Assembly: GCF_037392515.1 (NCBI RefSeq)
Contig: NC_090291.1
Location: forward strand, 17,573,501-17,637,500
Origin: Haliotis asinina
Lineage: Eukaryota > Mollusca > Gastropoda > Lepetellida > Haliotidae
Direction of reading: 5' to 3'
DNA: 64,000 nt
Shown: piece by piece, positions 24,731 through 35,610 of the stretch
Position numbering within the stretch: position 1 is the stretch's first letter
How the letters are laid out: every line of letters begins with the position of its first letter
Made by a program: the position numbers and the translations under genes
Notes under the pieces: model-generated
Seen by the model: only the letters and a program-made list of their open reading frames with translations
What the model was told of the DNA's origin: nothing
Databases searched by the model: none

Positions 24731-25317
24731 ATTGTAAAAGGCATGTTTTGAATTGCCGCTCCAACATGGGACAACTGTTGTTCACTATCCACAGACAACA
24801 ACACTCTATATACTGACCGACAGCCAAACATACAGTATATTCAACAAAATGACCATATGTCCGTAATAGACACATTGATGGCATGAATCATGTATACCCG
24901 TGAAATAATTGATAAAGTTTCCCTTTGCTTTTGTACATTATATAAATGTAGACATGAGTTATACACCAAAACACCCAGTATTACATAACAAATACATAAA
25001 TAGAACTTGTACATTAGAGAGAATATTCATACAACTGAGTCACGGATACTATTTATCAGTATTGGTAATTGTGCAATCCCAATATTTGTAAAAAATAGAG
25101 TAAATAATGGCTGAAATATAAATGAGATGTATGACTCACATGTAATATGCAATTGTGTTTACACATACATACAATTTGGAAATGAGGATGCAATTACTTT
25201 CTCTGTAAGATACGTTACTATAAAAACCTTGCCTCAAAATCAAACACACCGTGCTGTACTGGATCATTTGCTCTATTTCCATGTATTCGATGGCCAGTGA
25301 TAATTCTTTTCCATGTA

Positions 25318-25595
25318 GGTGCATGAAATGTAACGTGGTTCTAGTACTACACATATGTCCCAACATCAAATGTAACGAGGTTCTAGTACAACAAAAAAAA
25401 CCCGTCCTAACACGAAATATATTGAGGTTCTAGTACTAAATTTGTGACGCAGCAGGAACTATAACGAGGTTCTAGTACTACATGTGTCCACACATGAAAA
25501 GTATCAAGGTACTGGAAGTAAATATGTAACCCCACATGAAATATAACTGATAACCTGAGATGAAATGTAACGAGTCGTGAGTAAATATGTAACAC
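25318..25595. repeat. Diverged minisatellite, unit about 55 bp
   Basis: The phrases ATGAAATGTAACG and GAGGTTCTAGTACTAC recur five to six times, with spacing of roughly 50-60 bp and increasing divergence to the right. Confidence 0.75.
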
Positions 25596-26049
25596 AATAC
25601 ATCTGAACAGAGATTACACTTAACCAATTTTTTTCTTCAAAGACTGGCAGAGTTAAGGGGCCGTTCTTACAATATGGCAGTGGGAGGGGAATATGACCAC
25701 CCCAGAACATAAAAGGTGTCCACCCCTAGCATACATTGTGTAAGGTTCCTCAGACTGCCAACAGGTGCCTGTGACATGCCTCTTACAAAGACTTTACAGA
25801 CCAGTTTCTGCCATCGGTATTGTGACGGAGATGTTATGTCTTTGTTGGCGGACTTACGTTTCTCTGATACTGTAAGCTGATGCAGAGAAAGTAAGGGTCC
25901 CTGGTTATTGACTGAGTTACGCGTTCAAAGCTTCTACCAACCTACGTGGCTGACATGAACACCTTGAAAGAACAGGGGGTTGCCAGCCTACAGACACTTG
26001 AACTCAGAGGATGAGTGGAACGAACATCTTCGGTGGTGCAGACCAACCA

Positions 26050-26850
26050 GACCAGTGAGTCTGTCAGTTGATATCTATCACAATATTTCAGCCATATCGT
26101 GACGAGAACATATTGGGCATTGATAAGGAATATATGTATAACATAAAACAGCCAGAGTATCACAGTTAGAGTGAGTGAGTGTGTTAATATTTAACGTCAC
26201 ATCGGCAATAGTTCAGTCGTACCTTGACGAGAACCTGCTGTGCATTGATAAGGAATATATGTATAACATAAAACAACCGGAGAATGACAGTTAGATTTAA
26301 AACTAGCATTAATTGTTAAAATTATACACTATACGGACTATACACACAATACAAAGAGGCTAAATAATGAACAACTTCATAAGATGGCAAGACGGCATAA
26401 AAGTAGGCTGTTCATTGCCAACAACTGAATGTAAATCACCATACTAGGGACCACTTGAACTTACTGTACATATGCTCCTTGCAATGGAGCCTAGCTGGAT
26501 TTACACCGTCCTTTCAGTTGTTATCAATTTAGACACATCTAGCCTATCAATACATTGCAAATACACATGTGATACAATTAAAAATGGTGGAAAGCTTTAA
26601 TGTATTTTGAATTTTTTGGACATACGTACCCTCTCAGGAGGACAATATTTCAACAGTACTTTAAACCCCCTCAAGGATACAGCCACTAACATTCAATTAC
26701 TGATTCAATCACAAACATTTATCTATTTACAAATCAGTTAACAAATTTAATTCTTTTTAAAATGTTGTAATTAAATGAGAACTAACATTATTAAAAGATC
26801 CTTCATAGTTCGTGATGTAAAATAACTATCCCTTGTGATGGAAGGACTGT
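26050..26850 (-). mobile_element. LINE 3' fragment, reverse, with internal duplication
   Basis: Tail complement at 26165-26235, then the standard 3' UTR blocks (AACTGAATGTAAATCACC, TACGTACCCTCTCAGGAGG near 26625) to about 26850. The segment 26211-26297 is repeated in diverged form at 26080-26168, so the tail has been partly duplicated. Confidence 0.82.
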
Positions 26851-27094
26851 ATATGTGCACAGACACATACATAGGCAGACACAGAGAGGTACCAATATCA
26901 TCTGGAAAAGATTCTACATTGTCATAAGAAGGCCAAATAGTGATGAAGGGAGTATTGTCATCAAGAGTTTCCTATACGTAGCATGTCGAGAATGGTTGTT
27001 TTTTTGTAACCAAATGCGAGCTGAAGAGCCTGCAATATGCCGTGGAAATATCCCATCACAACAGCACAGCGCCTATGAACATCCAGGTTAAGAT

Positions 27095-27262
27095 TGGTCT
27101 TCAGCAACTCGTGCTTGTCGTAAGAGGCGACTAATGGGATCGGATGGTCAACCTTGCTGCTTGACACATGTCGTCATGTTGAGCGTTGAATTGTCTCATT
27201 CAGATTCCTGCATTATTTCCAAACCGCTGGGCGGCGTAAAACAATAAAACCAACCAAACCAA
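27095..27262 (+). mobile_element. SINE S1, degraded copy
   Basis: Contains CTTCAGCAACTCGTGCTTG, GAGGCGACTAATGGGATCGG and a short GGGCGGCGTAAAAC end. The middle is shortened. Confidence 0.75.
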
Positions 27263-27969
27263 ACATTATACAATTCACTTTTTAAAACTTTGATATGATT
27301 CCTTGGTGTAACATGATGCTTATACAGTTTAAATCCTGACCGTGGACAATCTGTTGTTATGTCTTGTAAACGCTTCCCATCAAAATGCTAAAGAGAGAGC
27401 ATATTGTGTAGGCAATTTCTACAACATCTGTTTCCAAATGCAATAACATGAATGTGAATATATCGAGTTGATAAACAATGGATTGATAGCGATACCAGTT
27501 ATTTAACTGCTTCTCTGCCCGACGCATGACCACTCTTCTTCTTTCAGATACAACACAAAATATTCCCTCTATTGAAGCGGGAGTCTTTTGAGGATTTTTT
27601 AACATCATCACAGACCAAAGAAAGTTCAAAAGTACAGCATGTTAATATGGAGATGGTTCTTCAAGGAAGTTCGAAAAGAGAAACTCTGCATCATCTTTAA
27701 GTTGTCAGTTTTGCCCATAAAATCGACATACACTATGAAGGTGCTGTATACTTTGTAATGATAAACATAGCATACCTGATATGAACAGAATATGCAAGAC
27801 GTCCACCGTGTTAGAGTAACGAGAGTCAAAAGGGAGTTAAAGTGGGCTGATATCATGCAAACATGGAAACAACTTACCGTGAAAATATGTTTGCATTATC
27901 GTACAGGTTAACAACTGAGGAATGTAACATTTTGAAAATGCTGGGCTGTCCAATGAAACAAGGTAGTAT

Positions 27970-28120
27970 TTAATTAGGAGATAAACATCTTGTGTTGGCC
28001 AATTTCCGGGTGTTACTGAGTATATGAAGGACGGGAATGCATGTGGAACCGACGGCGTGAGTCGGAGGTTTCAAATGAAATATTCCCGTGCTTCAAATAT
28101 TCAATAACATCCGGACCAAA
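27970..28120 (+). repeat. Foldback element copy with decayed right arm
   Basis: Left arm AGGAGATAAACATC... from 27978 and the partner arm ATTCCCGTGCTTCAAATATT to about 28117. It is the same element as the perfect hairpin at 62020. It lies about 105 bases upstream of the start codon of pseudogene B. Confidence 0.85.
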
Positions 28121-28224
28121 CGATCAGACCGAAATTTAAGCTGAAGGGCATACGATCGAAAGAGCTACCCACATAGCTACCCTTTCATTTCTCAGGGGTT
28201 TGAGCCGAGTTCACTCGTTTCACG

Positions 28225-28360
28225 ATGCCCGAGGAAAGACTGGGATCAAAGAAAGAAACTTGGGCTCAAAAGAGAGAGGGCATCTTGTCCATGCTTGGTT
28301 TCTGTACTGGATATGGGTCGCTATTGAGGTTCCCTTATCTTTGTAATAGAAATGGTGGCG
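28225..28360 (+). pseudogene. Pseudogene B exon 1 (N-terminus, TM1)
   Basis: ATG at 28225 opens MPEERLGSKKETWAQKRE, followed by TM1 with [18 protein letters not shown]. Donor GTAAGT, phase 1. Leu stands where Trp is expected before RFPY. Confidence 0.88.
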
Positions 28361-28513
28361 GTAAGTGTATTACTTTTCTGAAACGCAACTGTCTACAAAT
28401 ATAACACGAAGGTGATATCATTAAAAAATGATTAATGCATGAATGCAATTCTCTTACGGATGCATTAAATGATTTACCTGTAGAACTGTTGTTATCAGAG
28501 ACACATATTGCAG

Positions 28514-28645
28514 GTGCCTTCCTCATTCCATATTTCTCTGCTATCATCGCATGCAGTGTTCCGTTGTTTTTCCTGGAGGTTTCCATGGGACAGTTCACCA
28601 GCAGAAGTGTCAATCATGTCTGGGTTGTGTGTCCACTTCAAAAAG
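28514..28645 (+). pseudogene. Pseudogene B exon 2 (TM2)
   Basis: 132 bp, CAG acceptor and GTGACC donor. AFLIPYFSAIIACSVPLFF and GQFTSRS are intact. Confidence 0.88.
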
Positions 28646-28959
28646 GTGACCACTTTAATTTTTTATGCATCACATAAGCTCAGGAGTAAAATGTACAAAA
28701 ATGAGAATTAAACGCGTCGAATCATTATATTGCGAGAGCATGCAAACGAATGCACGGAAATTACCGATATTTCACGAAAGCAAATCGATGGAAGGGACAT
28801 AACTCTAATTTTTTCTTCTTCTGTCGTACGCCATATCTAGCGATGGCTACGAAAACATTTGCTTTGCATTCCAATAAATAAATTCTGACAAAACGTTCAG
28901 ATGCAGTCCCTGCAAATATTAAGAAGCGGCATTACATCGCGGCGACTTTACTAAGACAA

Positions 28960-29300
28960 TAACTACGGGAACAAAACAGCAAGATGCAAGATTCGAATCG
29001 TTTGATTCACACACGTTGGCTGAAGTGTACGATCCGATACTCATGCCTCAAGCAGTTCAAAATTCGGGGACCACGGGTTGAGGAACCCTCGATGTTTTTT
29101 TATTTTATTTTTGTTTGTTTTGTTTTGTGGATTTTTTGTTGTGTTTTTGTTTTTTGGGGTGGGGGAGGGGGGGTGTATTTGTTTTTTTCTGTGCTCCTTG
29201 CCTTCGATGTTCCTGCTTGTCCGCCCTTCGGCTCAGGGAACATAAACAAACATCGAAGGTACCTCAACCAATGGTCCCCGAATTTTGAATTCTCTCTCTC
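28960..29300. mobile_element. Foldback/MITE-like element with 39-bp inverted repeats
   Basis: Inverted arms at 29056-29094 and 29251-29289 (outer end TTCAAAATTCGGGGACCA) with only a few mismatches enclose a G/T-rich spacer of about 156 bp. It is in the intron between B exons 2 and 3. No coding capacity. Extent beyond the arms is unclear. Confidence 0.75.
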
Positions 29301-29445
29301 TCTCTCTGTCTCTGTCTGTGTGTGTGTGTAATCAATAGCGGCATCCCACAATGTTCGTCCGAACGTGTCTTTATCGTTAGCAGACGTCTCTCTCCCTCCC
29401 TCCCTTTCTCTCTCTCTCCCTCCCTTTCTCTCTCTCTCTCTCGCT
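29289..29445. repeat. CT-rich microsatellites
   Basis: Two (TC)n/(CCCT)n blocks, 29289-29325 and 29383-29445, abutting the right arm of the foldback element. The TGTGTAATCAATAG phrase follows each block, suggesting local duplication. Confidence 0.85.
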
Positions 29446-29807
29446 GTGTAATCAATAGAAACCATATTATATGAGCAGTAAAGTTCATATTGTTTGGAAC
29501 TATAAAATAACTTTTCTGAGCGTGAAAGTAACTGGCAGAAAAGAAATTATATTCACTTAATAGCATTAACTAAGTTTACGAAGTACGAAGTAAATCTGCA
29601 AAGATATTCTGATGGCACTATAGAATGGCAATACACTTACAAGTGACAGCGTGAGATAAAATACCCGTAGTAGTGACAGCAAAGCTAGCACTGCTAATAG
29701 CAGCAGTTTTGTTTCCAAATATCCATACATCTGAGTTTGATAATAATGCAAGATGATTGAGCCTTCCGTTTGTTGCAAAGCATATTCTAAAGCACTTTCT
29801 AAAAACT

Positions 29808-29948
29808 AGGTAGCAACGGCACTGTAAGACCCCATGGTCCCTCATATGGTGTTCTACCTTCAGTTGCTGGCGGCCTATTGCCCGTTTATGTGTTAAAGTG
29901 ATGAAATATTACCAAAGTGGTGACATAAATCTTAACACACTCACTCCA
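29808..29948 (+). mobile_element. LINE 3'-UTR fragment
   Basis: Contains the GTAAGACCCCATGGTCCCT block and CTACCTTCAGTTGCTGGCG, then a shortened tail ending in CACTCACTCC. Confidence 0.8.
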
Positions 29949-30102
29949 TCCAGTGCTGAATATGTCTTCGTTGTTCTGGAAGCTTCTATATTACCTTTGC
30001 CTCCATAGGTAACGTAACGTACCAAATTCCCCAGCACATTCTTCCACTGAATCTTCACAATGCATCTACAATATTACAATATACATGAACCTATCGTTCC
30101 AG

Positions 30103-30376
30103 GAATCGGAATCTCCCAACTGTTAACTCTCATCGTCGGACTCATGCCGTACACATTAATCATGGCTTGGGCAATGTTCTATGTAAGCCAGTCGTTCAGG
30201 TCTTCCTTGCCGTGGACAACCTGTGACAATAGGTGGAATACCCCTATGTGTACCAACAAGGTAACTAATGGCTCATCCAAAGTCGACTTCAACAGCACTG
30301 TGGAGCACCAACTTCTGCGAACCGCCGTTTGGAGAAAGCCGAACTCAACTCTGACTGCAGCTGAAGAATTCTGGCA
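30103..30376 (+). pseudogene. Pseudogene B exon 3 (TM3 and EL2)
   Basis: 274 bp, the same length as exon 3 of gene C. It encodes [15 protein letters not shown] and sequons NGS, NST, NST. It is open throughout and its donor GTATGT is intact. Confidence 0.88.
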
Positions 30377-30494
30377 GTATGTTTTGATCGGTTTTGTTCA
30401 AGCTTCTCATGGTTATCTCTAAATTAGGTAGGGCGTGCAATTTAAAAATATATATTAACATACAGTTGATGTAAACCTTAACGTCTCATATTGA

Positions 30495-30560
30495 TTGTTC
30501 ATAGTGAGTGAGTGAGTGAGTTAACATTTAACGTCACATTGCAGCCATATCGTGATTGTT
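30495..30560 (-). mobile_element. Short LINE tail, reverse
   Basis: GAGTGAGTGAGTTAACATTT followed by a shortened CACATTGCAGCCATATCG. Only the extreme 3' end is present. Confidence 0.75.
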
Positions 30561-30754
30561 CATAACTAAACAGATCATGGTGAATAATTTCCATTGCCCT
30601 CACCTTTAGAACAATCGTTAATGTGTTTGTTTTTATCATTTCTGAAAGGTCCATGTCACCAGTAGGAATGATTTCTCGCCATAACGTAACGTTATCCATT
30701 ATCATTTGAAACCTAAGGGTCGTTTCGGCCGTAAGCAATTGCGTTATTTCGTTG

Positions 30755-30850
30755 TTTGTTGTTTTACACCACCCTCAGCAATATTCTGGCTATACGGTGG
30801 CGGTCTGTAAATAATCGAGTCTGGACCAGGCAATCCACAGATGAGCACCA
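30755..30850 (-). mobile_element. SINE S1 3' fragment, reverse
   Basis: Complement of the S1 3' part: GGCGGTCTGTAAATAATCGA and GTCTGGACCAGGCAATCC. Confidence 0.8.
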
Positions 30851-31119
30851 TAAATTTCACTCTAAGCAATTACGACGTGTAGCATGCATTGCTGTTTCTT
30901 CCCTAGCTCCATAAAATATCGACAGACAAGATTGAGTCAGAATAACTAACTCGAAACTGCGAAGGATAATGTGTACATCCTGAATTAATGTTACGAGTCC
31001 ATTGCCAAGACACGGTGCTTCTTCGCACCAAATATTTGACCATTATGCCAGGTTTAGATCAGTACTGTTCATCTCTCTGTATACGTCCACTAATCCTAAG
31101 GAAACGTTAATGTTGAAAG

Positions 31120-31171
31120 GTTCAAAGCCCTTGAGGTGTCAACTGGGATCGACAACTTCGGGTCTGTGCAG
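31120..31171 (+). pseudogene. Pseudogene B exon 4 remnant
   Basis: Matches the first 52 of 133 bases of exon 4 (FKALEVSTGIDNFGSVQ), then similarity stops. Only 67 bases separate it from exon 5, against 291 in gene A and 232 in gene C. Confidence 0.8.
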
Positions 31172-31238
31172 CCACACAGAAATGGACGGAATTATTTTCG
31201 TATTCCATTTAAAGTTAGCCGTAACATGTGAGTTCTAG

Positions 31239-31373
31239 GTTGCTCACGTGTCTGCACTGACGCCGTACGTTCTCCTGACGGCGCTGCTGATCAGGTCGTG
31301 CATGATGCCTGGATCTGGCGATGGGCTTCGATATTTCATCAGCCCCGACTTCTCGCAACTTGGTTCAGTTAAG
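31239..31373 (+). pseudogene. Pseudogene B exon 5 (TM5, EL3)
   Basis: 135 bp with TAG acceptor and GTGAGG donor. It encodes [19 protein letters not shown] and is still open. Confidence 0.88.
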
Positions 31374-31721
31374 GTGAGGTAAGACGCGTAAAAAGTGAAT
31401 TCTCACCGCAAGTGAATTATGATAACAGGTGTGTGTGCAACATGACGCCTCGTGCATATTGCCCATACCCCTACTATTAAACTCAACTTCCTTTTTCAAA
31501 ATGGCAATTTGACGTTTGTAATATCAGCTATTTTTACTTGGTATCGGTTCTTTTGCCGGTTAGGTAAAATGTAGTGGTTGTTCAGACAACATTCCCTTCA
31601 AAACTGTAGAGAATTGCACATTGCTTTGTTCGCACGCATTTCGGTACTACTATAAAACCCGATGTTATTACTACACTTGAAAACTTGTTCCCACCATCGA
31701 GTCTACTTGCCTTAAGAGAGT

Positions 31722-32060
31722 GAATGATCCACATCGGCAATACTTCATCCATATCCTGGCGAGAACATATTTGCCACTGAAATAGAACATGTGTATACTA
31801 TAAACCTGTCTTTAAAGGGCAGTAAAACAACTAGGATCACAATGACAACTAAAACCAGTATGGAAAGTTAAAACTAATAGCATTATTTGGGCAGTACAAT
31901 ATAAAACCTGGCCATAACTCACCATCACCTGATCATTGATCCTCATACTAGGGACCATGGAGACTTACTGTACTTTTGATACCTGCATGGACCCTAGCTT
32001 GATTTATATCAACTATTCAGCTGCATGCGATTATGATCAAAGTTCGTGCAAATTAAAATT
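31722..32060 (-). mobile_element. LINE 3'-UTR fragment, reverse
   Basis: Tail complement CACATCGGCAATACTTCATC, then the TACTAGGGACCATGG block and CATGGACCCTAGCTTGAT. The GAGTGAG terminus is degraded. Confidence 0.78.
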
Positions 32061-32438
32061 AATACTGCTGGTAAATAATATAGGTCAATATCATCAAAAG
32101 ATGAAAGAGGTAGGGCGGTAGGATATGCTGTGAAACATGATTTATCGTATGAATGTGACAATTCCCTGAATTTAGTTTTGTCATCTACAAAAGAAATCAC
32201 GGGTGCAGCACTTGCAGGTACTTGTGGTTTTGGAGAGTGTTCACATCTGAACTCAACATTTTCTTACCTCTACATTTGTATTCTGCCCAAGTTTGTTTCG
32301 TGGGCATTCTGGACTTTGACCTGTAAAGTTACGTATGAGCCCGCCATTTCCATGAGTCAGTCATATCATTATATTGATGCGCTCGTACAATATCGAGCTA
32401 CGTAACCGTGTCGGCTTGTAGTCTCCGTCTTAGTGTGA

Positions 32439-32608
32439 TAGTTTTGGAGTGAATCAGTTTAGATTTAGACCGCTTTTAGCAATATTCCCGTAATACCCCG
32501 GCCAAGGACACCAGAAATGGGTTTCACACGTACCCACGTGGGGAATCGAACCCGGGTATTCAGCGGGACGAGCGAACGCTGAAATCACTAGGCTACCCCA
32601 CCCCTACA
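32439..32608 (-). mobile_element. tRNA-derived SINE family S2, copy 1
   Basis: On the minus strand it starts with a tRNA-like head containing an A box (TAGCCTAGTGA) and a canonical B box (GGTTCGATTCC). The body then reads CCATTTCTGGTGTCC and the tail GGAATATTGCTAAAAGCGG. Near-perfect 12-bp flanking duplications lie at 32427-32438 and 32609-32620 (one mismatch). It is not a functional tRNA gene. Confidence 0.85.
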
Positions 32609-32856
32609 GTCTTAGAGTGACGTTGGCCAACAGCAGGTCTGCCAGAAGTATGGCATATTCTAGGAGATATATGATTGAAATATGAGTAAGACAATTACAT
32701 TTCTAAAACATGGAACTCCTTCAATAAAACAACAGCATCAAAACATTACCAATGTATATTCACAGATTACATTTTCCTTTGGCAGATACAGTGTGATACA
32801 TGATACATGATAGTCTACCTTCTTCTACCCCCGAGCATTAAAATTGTCGCACAGTT

Positions 32857-33147
32857 TCTGACGTCTCCGGACCCGTGAAGGTCTCGGCGTAGAATAGGCC
32901 TTCAGCAACCCGTGCTTGCCATAAAAGGCGACTCAGCTTGTCGTATGAGGCGACTAACGGGATCGGGTGGTCAGGCTCGGTGACTTGGTTGACACATGTC
33001 ATCGGTTCCCAATTGCACAGATCGATGCTCATGTTGTTGATCACTGGATTGTCTGGTCCAGACTCGATTATTTACAGACCGCCGCCATATAGCTGTAATA
33101 TTGCTGAGTGCGGCGTTAAACTAAACTCACTCACTCTGACGTCTCCG
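32857..33147. repeat. 13-bp target-site duplication around SINE S1-2
   Basis: TCTGACGTCTCCG at 32857-32869 and 33135-33147. Confidence 0.9.
32870..33134 (+). mobile_element. SINE family S1, copy 2
   Basis: Full-length S1 copy with all landmarks and a GTGCGGCGTTAAACTAAAC tail. Lies in the intron of pseudogene B between exons 5 and 6. Confidence 0.92.
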
Positions 33148-33500
33148 AATTACAATGGTCATATCTTAATGAGACCGCCAATGATACTCCACCAGACATT
33201 TAGCCCATTATATTATACATTGAAATATTGGCAAAATATAATTGATTCAATGCTATTTTTATAGTATACAATGAAAGCATAGATTTATGTAATAACTATG
33301 ATGCATGGTAAACGTCTTATGTAATTAAATGCGGATTAGGAAGCAAGAACTGAAACGTATCGAAGGGAACATATGAACGAGATGTTTTTTTTAAAGAAAT
33401 GTAAATTAGACGTTTTGCACAGAAATAGTTAAAGTTCCTTGAGTCAGAAAGTTCAAGCTTGACGTTTCATCACATTTACTGGTGTATATTTCCATTACAG

Positions 33501-33604
33501 GTATGGTTAGAAGCTCTTCTCCAAGCCTTTTATTCCATGGGTACAACGTTTGGCACACTGATCACTTTAAGCAGCTACTATAAATTCAACAACAATTACA
33601 TCAG
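33501..33604 (+). pseudogene. Pseudogene B exon 6 (TM6)
   Basis: 104 bp with intact splice sites. It encodes [18 protein letters not shown] and SSYYKFNNNYIR. Confidence 0.88.
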
Positions 33605-33862
33605 GTGATTCAACATTGTACGCTATTTTAGTTGAAACTTTCATCACTGTACAACTTAATAATCAATGCATATATATATATGTATATATATTTTCTGTGG
33701 ATTGTATCTTCAGGTAAGCCTCATTCTCGCGATATAGTGACGTTCCAATTACGTCGTTTGCAAGGACAACGTGAGGTTTCCTAAAACCTGTTCATTTTAG
33801 ATTCAACGAGAAAGTATGTAATTGTATTGTCCTTCCATTGATTTATACTGTTCCGCTGACAG

Positions 33863-33943
33863 AATAGGCCTTGGTTTCATCATCTACGCTGAAACTTTAG
33901 CCCAGCTACCTTTGCCACAACTGTGGTCACTGTTTTACGTATA
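33863..33943 (+). pseudogene. Pseudogene B exon 8 remnant, interrupted
   Basis: Reads GLGFIIYAETLAQLPLPQLW, then similarity stops where a LINE tail begins. The start is one base shorter than in A and C, breaking the frame, and Pro of YPEA is replaced. Confidence 0.85.
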
Positions 33944-34114
33944 ATTACTAGTTTTACCTCTTTTCTGTAATATGCTAGTTGTTTTACTGTCCTTTTGTCG
34001 ACAGGTTTTTATAATGCACATATATTCCATTTCGGTGTTATGTTCCCGTCACGATATGGCTGAGATATTGCCGATGTGACGTTAAATAATAACTCACTCA
34101 CTCACTCACTCACT
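33944..34114 (+). mobile_element. LINE tail inserted in pseudogene B exon 8
   Basis: 3' UTR piece with TTTGTCGACAGG, then GATATTGCCGATGTGACG and five ACTC units. It replaces the second half of the TM8 exon. Confidence 0.88.
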
Positions 34115-34635
34115 ACATTAGTGGGGCCGTTGTCATTGTTAGTGTATATATATCTGTTTTAACTCATAACACACGTGGTCTCACATTTTCTGAACGAGGA
34201 GAAGACCCGTCCTTCAACTTGGGAGTATTTGTCACTGGGGGAGGGATGGATTGGGGAAATACGAATGTATCTTGTAACTTACTACTTGTCTTACCACTTG
34301 ATAATTCTACTTACATTGCATCGTAGCATCGTATCCATCACAGACACTTTCCTTGATTTCATGCAAAAGCTACATAACACATCACCGGTTACATTGTTTT
34401 GGCTCATATCAATGACATTGTTGACAGTGCCGTGACCGAATCTCCCGTTAAATCCAACCTCTATTTGGTTACACCTTTTAGATACAGATATACAGAAACA
34501 GTTTTCATGTTCTTTTTTCACAACAGTTGCATTATGTTCAAAACGCAAAGAATGGTTTTCTTTCTTTTCACTACTCATGCATTTACAACCCCTAGGATGT
34601 CTTCGGACCTTTTGTGTTTTGCGTTTAATCAATCT

Positions 34636-34805
34636 ATCGCATCTACGTAAGTCCCCAAACTCCCAAAGTAAATTAAAAACTATCAGGATTTTAAGCGTAA
34701 GACTTTTGTGATTACTAGTTTTAACTTCAGAGCTGTGATATTCTAGTAGTTTCACAGTCCTTTGATTACAGGTTTAATTTTAACTTCCTCACTCACTAAT
34801 CCCTC
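34636..34805 (+). mobile_element. LINE 3'-UTR fragment
   Basis: Starts at the CTACGTAAGTCCCC landmark, skips the middle of the 3' UTR and ends in a short CTCACTCACTAA tail. Confidence 0.75.
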
Positions 34806-34868
34806 ACTGCAATATTGAATTGTGGTTTGTATATATTAAGTAACATATTTCAAAATATATTTTGACAG

Positions 34869-34997
34869 TTTGGATCACTTGAGTCATTGATAGCAGTACT
34901 TTCAGAAGCGTTCCCACGACAGAAGTTCAGAAGAGTTCATATCACAGCAGGAATATGTGTTTTTTTCTCCCTTCTTTCTATTCCTTACACGACGAGG
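34869..34997 (+). pseudogene. Pseudogene B exon 9 (TM9)
   Basis: 129 bp, one codon shorter than in A and C. It encodes FGSLESLIAVLSEAFP and SIPYTTR, donor GTAGGC. This is the last recognisable exon of B. Confidence 0.85.
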
Positions 34998-35156
34998 GTA
35001 GGCTGTTCATCCAATTGTATATTTAAAGACAACCCCTCCAAAGTAAACCTTAATTCATATATGAAATGTTAATCATGTTAAGAATATTATTACAAAAACA
35101 ATAATTTCTGAAAAATGTTTCATCTTAACCCGGTCAAGTTATTGTTCAAAACTGAG

Positions 35157-35610
35157 TGTAAAATTATTGTCCTCCTGAGAGGGTACGCAAGTCCACGAAC
35201 ATTCACAGAAAATTTAAGTCTACCAGGATTTTAATAGTAGTATTCATGTCATTTTAATTTCGGCTAACTTTTCGTACAATCGCCAGCAGCTGAAGGGATG
35301 GTGTAAATCCAACTAGGGTCCATGTAGGTAGAAAAGGTACTGTAAGTCCCCATGGTTCCTAGTGTGGTGGTCTACCTTCTGTTGTTGGCGATCTATAGTC
35401 TGTTTTTATATTGTATTGTCTAAATAGTGCTATTGGTTTTAACGTTCCATGCTAGTTTTAATTGAAATTGTGATATTCTAGTTGTTTTACTGTCCTTCGT
35501 CGACAGGTTTTATGATGTATATATGCTCTTTTTCATTGTTGAATGTTCTCGTCACGATATGGCTGAGATATTGCCGATGTGACGTTAAATATCAACTCAC
35601 TCACACTCAC
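35157..35610 (+). mobile_element. 5'-truncated LINE copy (3' UTR only) with 11-bp TSD
   Basis: Carries only the LINE 3' UTR and tail, flanked by TCAAAACTGAG at 35146-35156 and 35611-35621. This shows that such fragments are independent insertions made by target-primed reverse transcription. Confidence 0.88.

Larger units (their letters stand above)
28225..34997 (+). pseudogene. SLC6-family transporter B, decayed paralogue
   Basis: Remnants colinear with genes A and C: exon 1 28225-28360, exon 2 28514-28645, exon 3 30103-30376, partial exon 4 31120-31171, exon 5 31239-31373, exon 6 33501-33604, broken exon 8 33863-33943, exon 9 34869-34997. Exon 4 has lost its 3' 80 bases (TM4) together with most of the following intron. 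The TM7 exon is absent. Exon 8 is frameshifted at its start and cut by a LINE tail, and exons 10-13 are absent. The invariant Trp of the TM1 'WRFPY' motif is Leu. A functional transporter is not possible from these pieces. Confidence 0.88.
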
